64,000 nt of DNA from NCBI GenBank assembly GCA_037974665.1, contig CM075764.1, positions 82,421,825 through 82,485,824 on the forward strand. Reading direction: 5' to 3'. The notes beneath the pieces are model-generated. The model saw only the letters and a list, made by a program, of their open reading frames with translations, searched no databases and was not told the origin of the DNA. This document shows positions 37,777 to 48,780 of this stretch, one piece after another; position 1 is the stretch's first letter; each line of letters opens with the position of its first letter. This DNA is from Ehretia macrophylla. Its lineage: Eukaryota; Streptophyta; Magnoliopsida; Boraginales; Ehretiaceae. The position numbers and the translations under genes were made by a program.

Positions 37777-38585
37777 TGCGAACCAGCCATCCACATTCAT
37801 TGAACCTTTTGGATGAATTTTCCAACAAAGATTCAAGTCAAGATTCTATTTTCAAGATTCAAGAACTTCAAGATTCTTCAAGAAGTTTCAAGAAGATTTG
37901 AAGATTTAGTCAAGATTTGATTTCTTTGTAATTTTATCCTAGTTTTAGTTTTCAGTTTTAGTTTAATTTCCTATGGATGAATTTAGGTGTTCACACTAGG
38001 AGAGAGACTTTCTTGGGCTACAAGATTAGGTGTTCACACTAGAAAGGAGCTTTTCTTGGGCTGCAAGTTTGCTTCCTTTTTAGTTACTATTCACGTCACT
38101 ATTCACGTGAATAGTTAATAGGAGTATTTTCTTGGTCTCCAAGTTTGTTTCCTTTGACCTAGTTATTATTCACGTTTTTCCTACTTGGGCTAGGGTTTAG
38201 GAGTCATTTTCCAAGCAGGATACTTATTTGTTATTGCCTATATAAGGCACTTTTTGTGATAATAAAGTTAGACAATTCTGAAATTAAATTGTGAGATTAT
38301 TCTCCTTGAGTTCTCCAAGAGACTCTTTTGAACTTATCAAGGGATTCCTTGTGGTGTTCAACCTTGACTTATCAAGCGGATTTCCATCCCCGTTTGTGGC
38401 GTCTTCACCATACCAAGGTTCTTGCTTTGCTAAGCAACGGGTCGCGGTTTCCATCATATTCACTATACCAAGGTTCTTGTCTTGCTAGGAAAAGGGTCGC
38501 GGTTCCATCCATTCTTGAAAGGTCTTGGGTTTGTTTTACCAATCTTGGTGTTGGGTCTGGGCACATGTTGACCAGGTTCGTATCA
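37774..38585 (+). repeat. 3' LTR of element D
   Basis: 812 bp, starts TGATGCGAACC after AAGAGGGGGGGAA, and ends TCGTATCA followed by TTAGG. It is nearly identical to the 5' LTR. Confidence 0.9.
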
Positions 38586-38989
38586 TTAGGTTGACCATTT
38601 GACCAACTACTACTATATACCCTAAGTAGTATGTATAACAAGATAAAATAACAAGGAATAAGATGCCTTAATGGCTGGTCGTAGCAAGATAGAAGAAAAG
38701 GGGACAGTTGGCCTTGAGGAGTAATTGTGTTTGTACTAGATGCTTGTCGTGTATGTTTTGTGCTTAGCTTCTTTGACAATTGAACTATATTTGCTATATT
38801 AGTTATCTTCTGATTCCAATAGGATTTAGTAACTAATCCTTTAACCAACTAATTCCTACTTAATTTCATAGTAATAGCTGAATCACTAACTTTAGTTAAT
38901 TAACTAGCATTAACCTAGTCACCATCTAACTAATTGAGTTAACCTAGGCACTAGCTCCAACTAATACTTAACTTGGCTAAGGAAATAGC

Positions 38990-40110
38990 AAATGGCAAGG
39001 CCTAGTGGCCAGCCATGTGCAAGGAAAAGGAAAAGAATAATGTGGCTTTTAAGTATAAGCCTAGTTGTCCTAAAGTTCATTATTATCCCTAAAACTTGAC
39101 TTGTATTTTACCTTGTACACCGTCACCATTCCTCACCACACTTAATAAGCAACAACTAGAGGACAAAAGGGGGTGGGGTACACGGCCAAAGAAGGCAAGG
39201 AAAATCAGGAGATAAAAACAAAAGTTAAGTGCAATCATAGCTTGTCTTAAGATGCAATCATGTTTTTGTTGTCTTGCCTTTGACCTCCAACCACTACCAC
39301 TTGCATTGGACTCTTGCACTAACATGAATTACACTTAAAACACAACAAAATCTGAAGTTTAAAGGCCACTTGGCCGGCCATACAAGAAAAGAGAAGGAAA
39401 AGACTTGGTTTGAGTGTTAGCTTGGTTTTGGTTAGGATATTTTGTCCACTTGCTAGTTTAATCATTGCACCTCATCACCACTTGCATTTAACCCTTACAC
39501 AACCTCACATGACAATTAAAACAACTAAAAAGTGGTCTGAATTGGCCATGTTGGCCGGCTGCACAAGAGGAAAAAGGAGAGGCACGATGGTTGCTTGAAT
39601 TGTGAAATGTGCTTTGTCATGTAGTCATCATTACCTTGACCATCAAAGGCCACAACCACCCCACTTGTTTCAGCCTTTACTGCCACCATCTAATATACTG
39701 AAAACACTTCATATCAGATTCAAAGAGAGAGAGAGGGCCCGACCATAAGCAAGCAAACAAAGAAGAGAATCAAATGCATTAGAGTGTGGAAGTAGTTTGT
39801 CATAAGAAATGAGTGCATGTCATGATTACTTTCACTTTGCCTCAGCCTTTAATACCACTACCTAGCACACCTAAAACACACTAAAATCTGATGTCTTGGT
39901 CGTTCATATCAAGAGAGGGAGGGAAATTATGAGCATGCTAGTCAAAGAGGGCAGAAAAAACCTTAGAATGTGAAGCTTTTGCATAGGCTTTGTGCCAAGT
40001 GTCACACACATGCATATACTCTTTCCTTGCCTTGTTTTTAACACTCACAATTCACACAATAGTCTGAAAGGGAGAGAGAGGGTGAGGAACTCGTCCAAGA
40101 GAGGGAGAAG
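38990..40110 (+). repeat. Degenerate tandem array, about 180-bp period, inside element C
   Basis: Segments of the form 'ggccggcca...acaagaaaagagaagg' recur near 39005, 39180, 39370, 39550, 39738, 39905 and 40080, each preceded by 'acacttaaaacac(a)acaaaatctga'-like text and 'ccacttgc'-like text. Spacing is about 165-190 bp. The copies are strongly diverged. Confidence 0.65.
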
Positions 40111-43100
40111 GAGAGAAAAGCAAGAAGGGAAGAGAGGAAGTGAAGAAGAGAAGGAAATCTGAAATTTCAGCTCATTCTTTGGCCACTTTCCCACCATTTC
40201 TTTTGCCATTTCTTGCATTGCAGAGCTAAGGTGAGGGACTAAAACTATTTCTAAAGGATTCATGTGCTTTACTATGTGTTCTCTTGCCATGCATGTAGCT
40301 AGAACTGAAGATAATGCAAGATAACTTAAGCATAGGTAATTGTTCGTTTCTATGCAGTGTTTTTGATTGCCACGTTTGACCTAGAAAAACTTAATGGAAT
40401 TTGACGAATTTTGGATATGTTATACAAAATTCCAGATGAACAACTTTCATGTTTTAGGAAAAAGAAAATTCGGTGGTTAAGGTTGCATTCTTGGGCGATT
40501 TCAGTCCATACCTACATGCATGTATAAAATCTGATCTATGGACTTTGCATGGTTGATTTGTGATGGTAAACCTGTATGGTTTTGGCTAAGTTGCACACAC
40601 TTTATGCTAGACTCATAGTAGAATATATCCCATGTGGTTGCATGTCCTAATCTTATGGTCAAGGCTATAAACTAAGGCTAATTCAGCCGGGTACATACGT
40701 ATGAGTCCATTGCATGCAGAATTTTAATTGTTAACTTGCGTCCTGAACTTGCGTAACCACTTTGACATAGTAAATCTTATCCAAATGAGCCCATTTTTGG
40801 ACACGATATACACAAGATGTAACAAAACAAACTTCATGTTGCACGAACCATCAAATTCTGACTGGAACCATTTTAAATAAGGCCATTCCAGAGAGTTTCT
40901 CGTTCTCGCGCTGTGTAGGCAGATCTGCGCAATGTTTTTGTAAATGCTATAACATTATCATTTCAACTCCGAATCCGGATCCGTTTGATTCTAAGATTAT
41001 CTAATTTTAATGAACTATCTTCCTGTGAAACTTGAGCAGATTATAAGAACTTTAAGGGTGTCATCCGAACTGGAAAAATCACTGCATGTGTATTTCGGGC
41101 CTTGCAGTTTGCGTTTCTTGGAGTTTTACTTGTTGCATGTGTTCTTAAGCCAATGAATCATGTTGCATGTTAGGTTAAGAAGACATAGAGTATTTACATG
41201 CATGCTGGATCTCTTTGTACTTGGATTACTGTGCAACAAGTGTTATAAATGCATGTTTCAAGACTATGATTGCATGTCAACTTCGGCTGGTCTTATGGTG
41301 TACTTAATGCCTTCTATGCTATTAACATGAACTATTGGACTTGCGTGTATACTGTGACTATTTCAAGAGCTTCGACATGATAAAAGAATGCTATAGGACG
41401 GGTGACCTACTTTATTACCTGATCCTACTTGTTTACTTGCTAAAAGTCATGTTTAAATGCTACGTGCTCTACCTTGTTACTAATGTGAAAGTGAAAACAA
41501 AGTGAAGTGAAGCGAAGCGAATGGTTGCAACCATAAAATAGATGCGGTAGCGTTCGTGTTGTACTGGGCAGCATCGGGCTCGCCAGGCGATGACACAACT
41601 ACCGATGTTCTATTCCCTAACCCAAATGAACGGGGTGTTCATAGGGTGTGGGTCGTAGGTAGCATACTTACAAAGTATTGCTTGGTGTATAGGGGAAATG
41701 ATTATGTTGGTGATATAAAGAGATGGCTTCAGCGAAGTGCAAAAAAAGTATCCTTTAATGAATATTTATTTACGTTGTGTTATTTGAGCAATTATACTTG
41801 TTATATATCTATTGTTGCATGGCATATTTTCAAAAGAATTTTCATAAACAAAACGAATTTCAAAACCTCCCTATGCCTTTCCCTCGCTGAGTTGTTGAAA
41901 CTCATGCCCGTTTGCTAACATTTTCAAGTAAGTCCGAAGTGGTTTATGTGGAGTATGTGCCTGATGAGCCTGTTGTTGATCACATGGTTGACCCTGATGC
42001 CTGATATGCTTGTGGAATGATGTTATCTTAGATTTATACCTTCTTGTGTTTAGATCCTTGTTTTGTGTATGTTTAGCATGATGACACTTTTAATTGATTG
42101 TGGTAGAACTCGTGAGGTGGGATATTAGGCCACCTAGGTTGATTGTGTTTGCTAAACTTGTTATGGTACGTTTTCAATATAGTACCCAGATTTATATTTA
42201 ACTCTTGTCCTTATCTTGTGATTTTGAATTGTAGCTTTAGGATTTGAACGTAATTGCTAGTGTAAGGTTCTTAGACTTAGCCATTTGTCATTAGGTTCTT
42301 ATCCAATACCTTACTGCGGTATTAGGCCTCAATAAGTGGAATCGGGTAACTCTAGATCTAATTAATGTTCATCACGATAATACCGATAAGTTAATGACTG
42401 TTTATAGCAATGATGTTGTAGCTGCAAATCGAATGTCAATTTCAGAAGAGCTTAGGTTACGGGAGATAGATAAGAGTAATTCTAAGAGAATTAAGATCAT
42501 CTAAAGAAGATGCAAAGCTTATGGAGTATATCAAGGAAAATGGCCTTAGCTCTAGTCATATCTAATTATCATATCCAAACGATCGATCGTCGTTTCTGAC
42601 CTTTTAGGTGTTATTCTTGTAAAAATCGTACTTCTTGTTGATGAAGTGATAACTTGGAACCTAGTAGTTAATAGTGCACGGGCTAACGTAATGAGTCTTA
42701 GCGGACTTAGGAAGAGTGATCTTTTTAAGCCTGTGGCATCACGACCCTAAATTGAACGATGTAGGAATAATTAGGGTTATTAGGCTCATGGTGGTATCAG
42801 AGACCTTATTAGTGAAATGGGGTCGTAACAATACTCTACTACCTCAGAGGCGTGGTGCACCTTGTTGGGGCATATGGACCTATCTCAGGAGAACGGGTCA
42901 TAGGATCGGGGTATATCTGAAATACCCCATTGGAGGAATAAGGGGTTTGCCGACACTTATTTTCGAAGATTGTGGTTCGTGGCTCGTGGATCAAGACTTC
43001 GTGGAACCATATCCTTTTATAAGTGGTTATTTCATGAACTCATTACTTGTTTACGTTGCCTTATTGTAATACTTAATATCATGTATTACTTAGATTGTTA

Positions 43101-45045
43101 CTTGTATATAACTGTTGCATTGCACGAATTCCCTTATGAATGCTTCCCGTATACTGTTCCCCTCGTTCATTGGGTATACATGATTGTATACTCACTCCTC
43201 ATTACCCACCTTTCAGGTATTGCAGTGTTAGAAGGAATGTTCGTGCTTGCGGTGCTTGGTCTTTGCTTGGGAGTCAATGTGTTATGTGGCGTGGGTTGTA
43301 AAGATGTTACTTTTGAGTTGTATGTATTCAATGAATAAAGAAATGTAAATTAAGTTTAATTAGGTCATTAGAGTGGTATGATAATCTACTTTATGTAATA
43401 GGTTAGTATTATTTCAATTCAAGCATGGGTGTACATGTCTAAAGAAAAAGAGTTAAGGTAGCCTTTGAATTTGGAAATATATAATTGCTTGGGTTTGTTT
43501 GTTGAGAACCAAGGCTCGGATGGCCTTGAGGAGTTGTTGAATGTGTTGGACAAGGTACTGGTCCATTTATATTATGTTTGGAGGTTTTGGTTTGTCCTAT
43601 AAATAGGGGAGACTTCGTCTGTCTTCCCTTATTTTTTGTGACCTTGGGTATTGGATCGGGGCTCCAATCTCGTGAGGGATCGGGGCGTTACAATATCATT
43701 CAATAAACATCATCAACAATAACAACTCAATTAAAACAACACAAATAACCATTCAATTGAGAAATGATACACTAGTTGGTGTAGCTCTATACGCCATCAC
43801 GATATCAACCAACTTCTTATAACACCTACTAATACATTCCGGAAGTACCTCAACTAGCACCTCCTTCCATGATCATCCTCCGACCACAAGAGCTGGGGGT
43901 AGCACATGATAGCTGTGCCGGCAAGCCCGATACCGCCCGAGATGACACAACACTATCATGGCTCACAACAATTGACACTTGACATTTATATCCCGAGAGA
44001 ACAACAAAGTAGGTTGCCTAACTCCCGGTACCTCAACATTCATCAATCAATTTAAAACACTTCAACCAACACAACATTAAATAAACAACCAAAATACCCA
44101 AGTTAGATGACAAAGTAGGCCACCCAACTTAACACACACTTCAACATGCATTCAACCCAAGCCTACTCAACAACAAACCAAATATCAACTACATAAATTA
44201 TACTACTAGGCAATTAAAGACAAAACTTGAGCATTTCAAAGAAAGACTACACAAACTTCTAAACTTCATAACTTACAATCTATCAATCAAACAACCCCCG
44301 AACCTTTTCCTATCACTCAACCATACAAGCAACTACATTAACCCCCTCGAAAACCAACCAAAAGCCATCCAAAACAAGCCCAACAAGCTAAAAATGACAA
44401 TGCATTCAAGGCTGATTTTTTCAACTTTTTCTATGGCATTCAAATTGAAATTTTGGCATTATAACATTACTACACAATAATTAACAAGCTCATAGAAGCA
44501 ACTACAACTCAATTTCAACTACCGCAACCACAATTATTCAAATATAAGCCCAAATAACCAATTTAAATACCCGAAAAATAAAAATACATGCTACTACCGA
44601 TTAAAATGGCTATAAACATACAAAGTTGGTCCTTATCATCTACTTAGCAATAATATAACATCAATTTAACAAAATAGCAATGACAAATGCATCAACCAAA
44701 ATTCAACTCAAACTTTGAAATAATGAACTAATTTTCCCTCACCTTTGATCCAAAGTTAGGTTAGAAATGTGTAGAATATGTGCCCAACAAGCAATTTCAA
44801 GCTTTGAATGACAAGATTTGGCCTTGAAATGAAAATTCTATGAGAAATTTTAGTTGAAAACCTAGCAAAATAATTTTATTTTCTTCCTTGGAAACTCTCG
44901 GCCTTGTGTGTGAGATTTGGAGGTGTTTTGAGCTTATTTTTATGAGTTATGTATGTATATTTCATATATAATAACTTAGTCAACATTTTGCAAAAAATAA
45001 AAGTTGACAACATTTTAGTTTTTGTTAGTTTTTTTAATCTATATG

Positions 45046-45046
45046 C

Positions 45047-45078
<32 letters not shown>

Positions 45079-45250
45079 GATATTTATATATATATATATC
45101 TAGATATGTATATATATATATATATATATATGTATATGTATATGTATATATGTATATATATATATGTATATATATATGTATATATGTATATATATATGTA
45201 TATATGTATATATATGTGTATATATGTATATATGTATATATATATATATT
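45046..45250. repeat. Long TA/TG microsatellite within LTR A
   Basis: About 200 bp of almost pure alternating purine-pyrimidine (TATATA with TGTATA interruptions). The Tyr/Ile/Met-rich frames across it are artefacts of the repeat. Confidence 0.95.
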
Positions 45251-45516
45251 CCAACACTTATACTATATTTAGTTAAGTATTTCTAGTTGACAACATTTAA
45301 TATATGCATACATATACATACAACCAAGGTATAAAACTCAATTTTGCAAAAGAAGTTAAAAAGTCACACTATTTGTTTTGCAAACGTATTTTAAATGCAC
45401 ATTCATTATATAATCACTTAGTAGCGCATATAAATTCATATATATCAATTATAATTGCATTTAAATAGATAAAACACGTATTTACAAATTAGACAAAATC
45501 GGGGTCTCACACATAC

Positions 45517-45880
45517 TCCTTGTTATTCCTGACCAACAAAATGTCATCCATATAGAGTGGTAGAATCACATATCTATTCTCAGACAGTTTGACATATGCA
45601 CAATGGTCTTCTTGAACCATTGTAAAACCATACGAAATGATTTTCTGATAGAACCTTAGGTACCACTGTATGGATGATTGCTTCAATCCATAGATGAATT
45701 TTTGGAGTTTGCACACTTTGCTCTTTTGACCCTTTTTCTATGAATCCTACAGTCTGTTCCATGTAGATTTCTTCATCTATTTCTCCATTGGGAAATGTAA
45801 TTTTTTATCCATATGATTTAATTCTATGTTTAAATGAGTGACAATGGCTAGAATCAAGTGAATAGATCGTACGACACTAG
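45517..45880 (-). pseudogene. Copia element E, right part: RT palm with YMDD motif
   Basis: Minus strand: VVRSIHLILAIVTHLNIEL, DEEIYMEQTVGFIEKG, VCKLQKFIYGLKQSSIQW, YLRFYQKIISYGF, ENRYVILPLYMDDILLV (catalytic YMDD), NNKEY. A +1 or -1 shift lies near 45715 and a stop near 45780. It continues without loss of frame logic into 31228 across the inserted LTR A, so the two pieces are one RT gene. Confidence 0.85.
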
Positions 45881-46157
45881 CATTATCCCAATCTTCATAT
45901 ATTGAGAAGATTCTTGTCAAGTTTAGCATGCAAGACTCCAAGAAGGTTTTGTTACCTTTTAGACATGGGGTACCTCTATCTAGAGATCATTGTTTGAAGA
46001 CACCTGAAGAGATAGAAAGCATGAAAAACTACCATATGCCTCGGTAGTTGGTAGTCTTATGTATGCAATACTATGTATAAAATCATACATCTGCTTTGTT
46101 GTAGGCATGATCAACATATATTAGTCAAACATAGGACTAGCTCATTGGGCTGCAGTT
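45881..46157 (+). pseudogene. Second Copia RT fragment, opposite orientation
   Basis: The plus strand gives ALSQSSYIEKILVKFSMQDS, KKVLLPFRHGVPLSRDHC, LKTPEEIESMKN, then after a shift VVGSLMYAMLCIKSYICFVV and GLAHWAAVK. This is the Copia RT end that follows YVDD. It comes from a different Copia family than element E (different sequence after LSQ). It is broken at 46157 by the next block. Confidence 0.75.
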
Positions 46158-47400
46158 AAGTGTTAGGGATATGCCCTAATACTATAGATTAAATGACCTA
46201 ATTAGGGTTTAATAAGAATATATGTGTTTTTCTATGCAATGATGTTTTTGGATATTCATATTCTCTGCCTTATATGAATGTGTCTCTAGTGTTTATCGGA
46301 GAATTAAAACATTCTAAAAGGGTTTAGAATACTTCATTGTTTTTCTTCGATATGATAAACATTAAGAATTAAATCATAACCCTTCAGATTATTTGACCGG
46401 GACTAGAATAATCGAGTATGGGTTATCATATATTATTACTTTTGATTAATAGTAATGTTAATGATAAAGGATTGTATGCGAAGTGCTAGAACAATATGAG
46501 GATGTGGACTGATATACATATGAGTGATCATCAGTGGTACGAATCATTGAATGTGATGATAAATAGTGAACTACATGATTTCAGGTTAATAGTTTACTAT
46601 TTAGTTGAGAACTATGCAAATTAATCTTCAGACTTGAGAAATTATGGCTGCCGGATAAATCATGGGCTAAATATAGCGTTTGGATTATACCTGTCTTCTA
46701 TAAGATGAGTTACGGCCTTTCGCATTTTAGTCTTGTCATATAGAGACTGACATATAATTGTCAAGATATGATCTATTAACCTCCGTTGAGAAACAATGTC
46801 CTATGATATCTAAAATCGGTTGATAAACAAGGAAGTCATTCGCCAAGGCAAGAATGAAATTGATGGAAATGAGTTTTTCCATAGTTGTCATCTCTTGTTT
46901 CATTGTTTTGGATTTATTCATAGAATCGAAAATGGACTTAACCATTTCATGGTCCTTTCCTAATCGAGACGTTTTAATAGAAGGATTGGACTGCATGAAA
47001 ATTCCTGACAGTAAATAGATACATGGCGAGACCAAGTCTTCATTATTGCATACATTTTTCATAGTACGTTTGTTACTAGTGCATCACTCATGAACATGAG
47101 GGTATTTTGGGTAATGACAAAGACATTTTCGAAATAGATTAAGAGGTTTAATGGTCCTTCATCGGTATGCGGTTATGAATCTAGAAAGTCACACACTAAT
47201 AAGCATCAGAAATAAGTTCACCAGTAGCTTGTATAATGTGGTTAATGACTTTAAAGTATTAAGAATCATCTAGATTGGTATTTGGGCCAAAAGTGTACCT
47301 TTGCAAAGTTTTGGGGTCAAAATATAAATAATAAAAGTTTTGGGACAAACTGCAAACATTGAAAAGTTGTTTCAATGTAATTATTCTAATAGAGATTAGA
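46158..47400. mobile_element. Probable LTR-derived block
   Basis: It starts TGTTAGGGATATGCCC exactly where the Copia frame ending AHWAAVK is interrupted, as an LTR would. The far end and target duplication were not found. A 108-codon ORF on the minus strand (46736-47062) shows no known motif. It could also be the start of a larger non-autonomous element. Confidence 0.45.
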
Positions 47401-47411
47401 ATAAGCGAAAG

Positions 47412-47449
<38 letters not shown>

Positions 47450-48780
47450 TGTTTGATGTGATTGTATTTGCAGCACTCAAACCATTGTATTTGTACTACA
47501 TTTGCATCTTAAATTTAGGAATAAATGCAACACTTATATACTTTCGATGCAATGTAGGATGATACCGAAAAGTAAAAAATCAGACCCAAAACGATCCAAA
47601 TTGCAAGTCAATAAGTTAAGAATGGGGAAACACGGGAATCGGTGGAAGAATGAAGTTCATAAAGAAAGAATTTGGCCGAAATGAGCGCGTAATCAGACTC
47701 GGAACGTTGAAAATAGCCTGAAAATACCTCGGTCAATGCTTGGTCAAAGTCAAAATTCAAGAGTTAAAAAGTCAGCAAAAGGGCGCTCGAGCGTGCCCTA
47801 CTGAGGGCTCGAGCACCCCTCAAAGAAACTTCTACCATCTTTTGGAATTAACACGTGGCACAAATCCAGCGAAACAACAAAAGTGCGCTCTGGCGCTCAA
47901 GCGCCCTTAACAGTTTCTTCTACTACATTCCGGAAGGCCACGTGTCGAGTAGGCAACGGTCGAAGCAGAGGCATGCTCGAGCGTGCCTACTGGGCGCTCG
48001 AGCGCGCCCTATTTTTCTTGCCTATAAATATACCTCTCCCCTGGTTGGAAAAGATAATAATTTTAGATTTTAATTATGTTTTAATTATTAGTTAGATTAG
48101 TTTAATTTTAGTTTTAAATATTAGTATAAATAATTAGTTAGATTAATTTAGTAGTAATTGTAGAATACGGGGAAAGTTTGCCCGAATAGCTTTTAATAGA
48201 AAAGCTCTTATTCGGGGGAATCTCCGCTTGAATAGCTATTTCGTGTCGGACCTCTTCTCAAATTCCTGGAATCAAAATTACAAAGTCGTCATATCGAGGG
48301 AGCCTTTCTTGACTCTCTTATTTGTACTACTTGTATTTATTGTTATGTCTAAGTAGAGGAATTATCTAGGGGAGGATATTGTAAATGACGATATTTTAAT
48401 ATATGGTCTCGGATTCAATTTATTTAATTTAATTGCAATATATGACTTGCTTTAATTCAGTATTGTCTTTCATACGTAATGCTTTTAAGTAGATGTTATG
48501 ATTGTTTTACTTTCGTGCCATATATCCATGCTTTAATAGTGAATCAATAGCTTGACAACCTTAGATTCCATGAGACTATAGGTTATACCATAGCTCTAGA
48601 CTAGTAAGGAGATATTGATTACTTAGTTAAAACAGACATTTTATGCCATGTTGCAAGGACAGATCCATACTACGGCTATATAACGGACTCGTAGATGGAA
48701 CGACACCTACAATAGAGTTAGTAATCGAGACTTTAATGCTTGTAACTTAACCCTTGCATAGAATTAGAGAACATGAATGC
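47401..48780. repeat. Intergenic repeat DNA with TA run and GCTCGAGC palindromes
   Basis: TA dinucleotide run at 47418-47446. At 47778-48012 the core 'gcgctcgagcg' or 'gctcgagc' recurs at least five times in a GC-rich patch, followed by a TATA-like 'cctataaatatacc' at 48020. This resembles the promoter part of an unidentified LTR. No protein-coding gene is recognised. Confidence 0.45.

Larger units (their letters stand above)
34457..38585 (+). mobile_element. Non-autonomous LTR retrotransposon D with gag/protease ORF only (TR-GAG type)
   Basis: Both LTRs are 812 bp (34457-35268 and 37774-38585), start TGATGCGAACCAGCC, end GGTTCGTATCA, and differ by about 10 bases. The TSD is TTAGG at 34452-34456 and 38586-38590. 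A primer-like site TTGGTAATCAGAGC lies at about 35612, and a polypurine tract AAGAGGGGGGGAA just before the 3' LTR. The only long ORF is at 36487-37776. Plant elements with LTRs plus gag alone have been described as TR-GAG elements. This copy must rely on enzymes from a full-length relative. Confidence 0.9.
33923..42830 (+). mobile_element. LTR-like element C, inserted in LTR B
   Basis: It starts TGTAAGGCCCTGCATTTAGC at 33923 and ends GGGGTCGTAACA at 42830. The 5-bp ATACT flanks it on both sides (33918-33922, 42831-42835), and LTR B resumes at once. Without the nested element D it is about 4.77 kb. I found no gag or pol and no terminal direct repeat inside, so a very long solo LTR is the best reading. 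A TGGTATCAGAG motif occurs 27 bp before its end. The part 38.99-40.1 kb is a degenerate array of about 180 bp period. Confidence 0.65.
31876..43692 (+). mobile_element. Solo LTR B, plus strand, inserted in LTR A
   Basis: The pieces 31876-33922 and 42836-43692 (about 2.9 kb together) resemble in order the plus-strand LTR at 48.8-51.3 kb: the 'catcgggctgtcggtctccc' versus 'cctcgggctttccggtccac' region, then 'cgggtcataggat', 'actgttgcattgcacg' and 'tttcaggtattgcag'. It ends TCGTGAGGGATCGGGGCGTTACA-like at 43692. The 5-bp ATATC flanks it at 31871-31875 and 43693-43697. The first bases are TATAGCAC instead of the usual TG, presumably a point change. Confidence 0.75.
31229..45511 (-). mobile_element. 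Solo LTR A (chromovirus type), split by nested insertions
   Basis: The pieces 31229-31875 and 43698-45511 together (about 2.46 kb) match in order the 2,437-bp LTR of the complete chromovirus at 51-61 kb: both start (plus strand) TGTCACGCCCCAACTCGACC and share 'ccatcacgat', 'agctgggggtagc' and 'acttacaatctat'. The end is CTCACA at 45511. The flanks TATAC (31224-31228) and CATAC (45512-45516) are a target duplication with one mismatch, inside the Copia RT. There is no internal region, so it is a solo LTR. The stretch 45046-45250 has expanded into a TA/TG microsatellite. Confidence 0.85.

Noticed and set aside
42791-42805. Primer-binding site marking the end of an LTR in element C
   Set aside because: TGGTATCAGAG is present, but the ATACT duplication places the element end 27 bp further on, so its role is unclear.
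41556-43338. ORFs of 117-122 codons on the plus strand
   Set aside because: They lie in LTR sequence of elements C and B, show no known motif, and related LTRs do not conserve the frames.
44949-45276. Tyr/Ile/Met-rich ORFs of 84-107 codons
   Set aside because: They are translations of a TA/TG microsatellite inside LTR A.
46736-47062. 108-codon ORF on the minus strand as a gene
   Set aside because: No recognisable domain, no start context, and it lies in a probable LTR-derived block.
47401-48780. CRISPR-like or bacterial repeat array because of GCTCGAGC repeats
   Set aside because: The repeats are short palindromes at irregular spacing in plant repeat DNA; there are no spacers of constant length and no cas genes.
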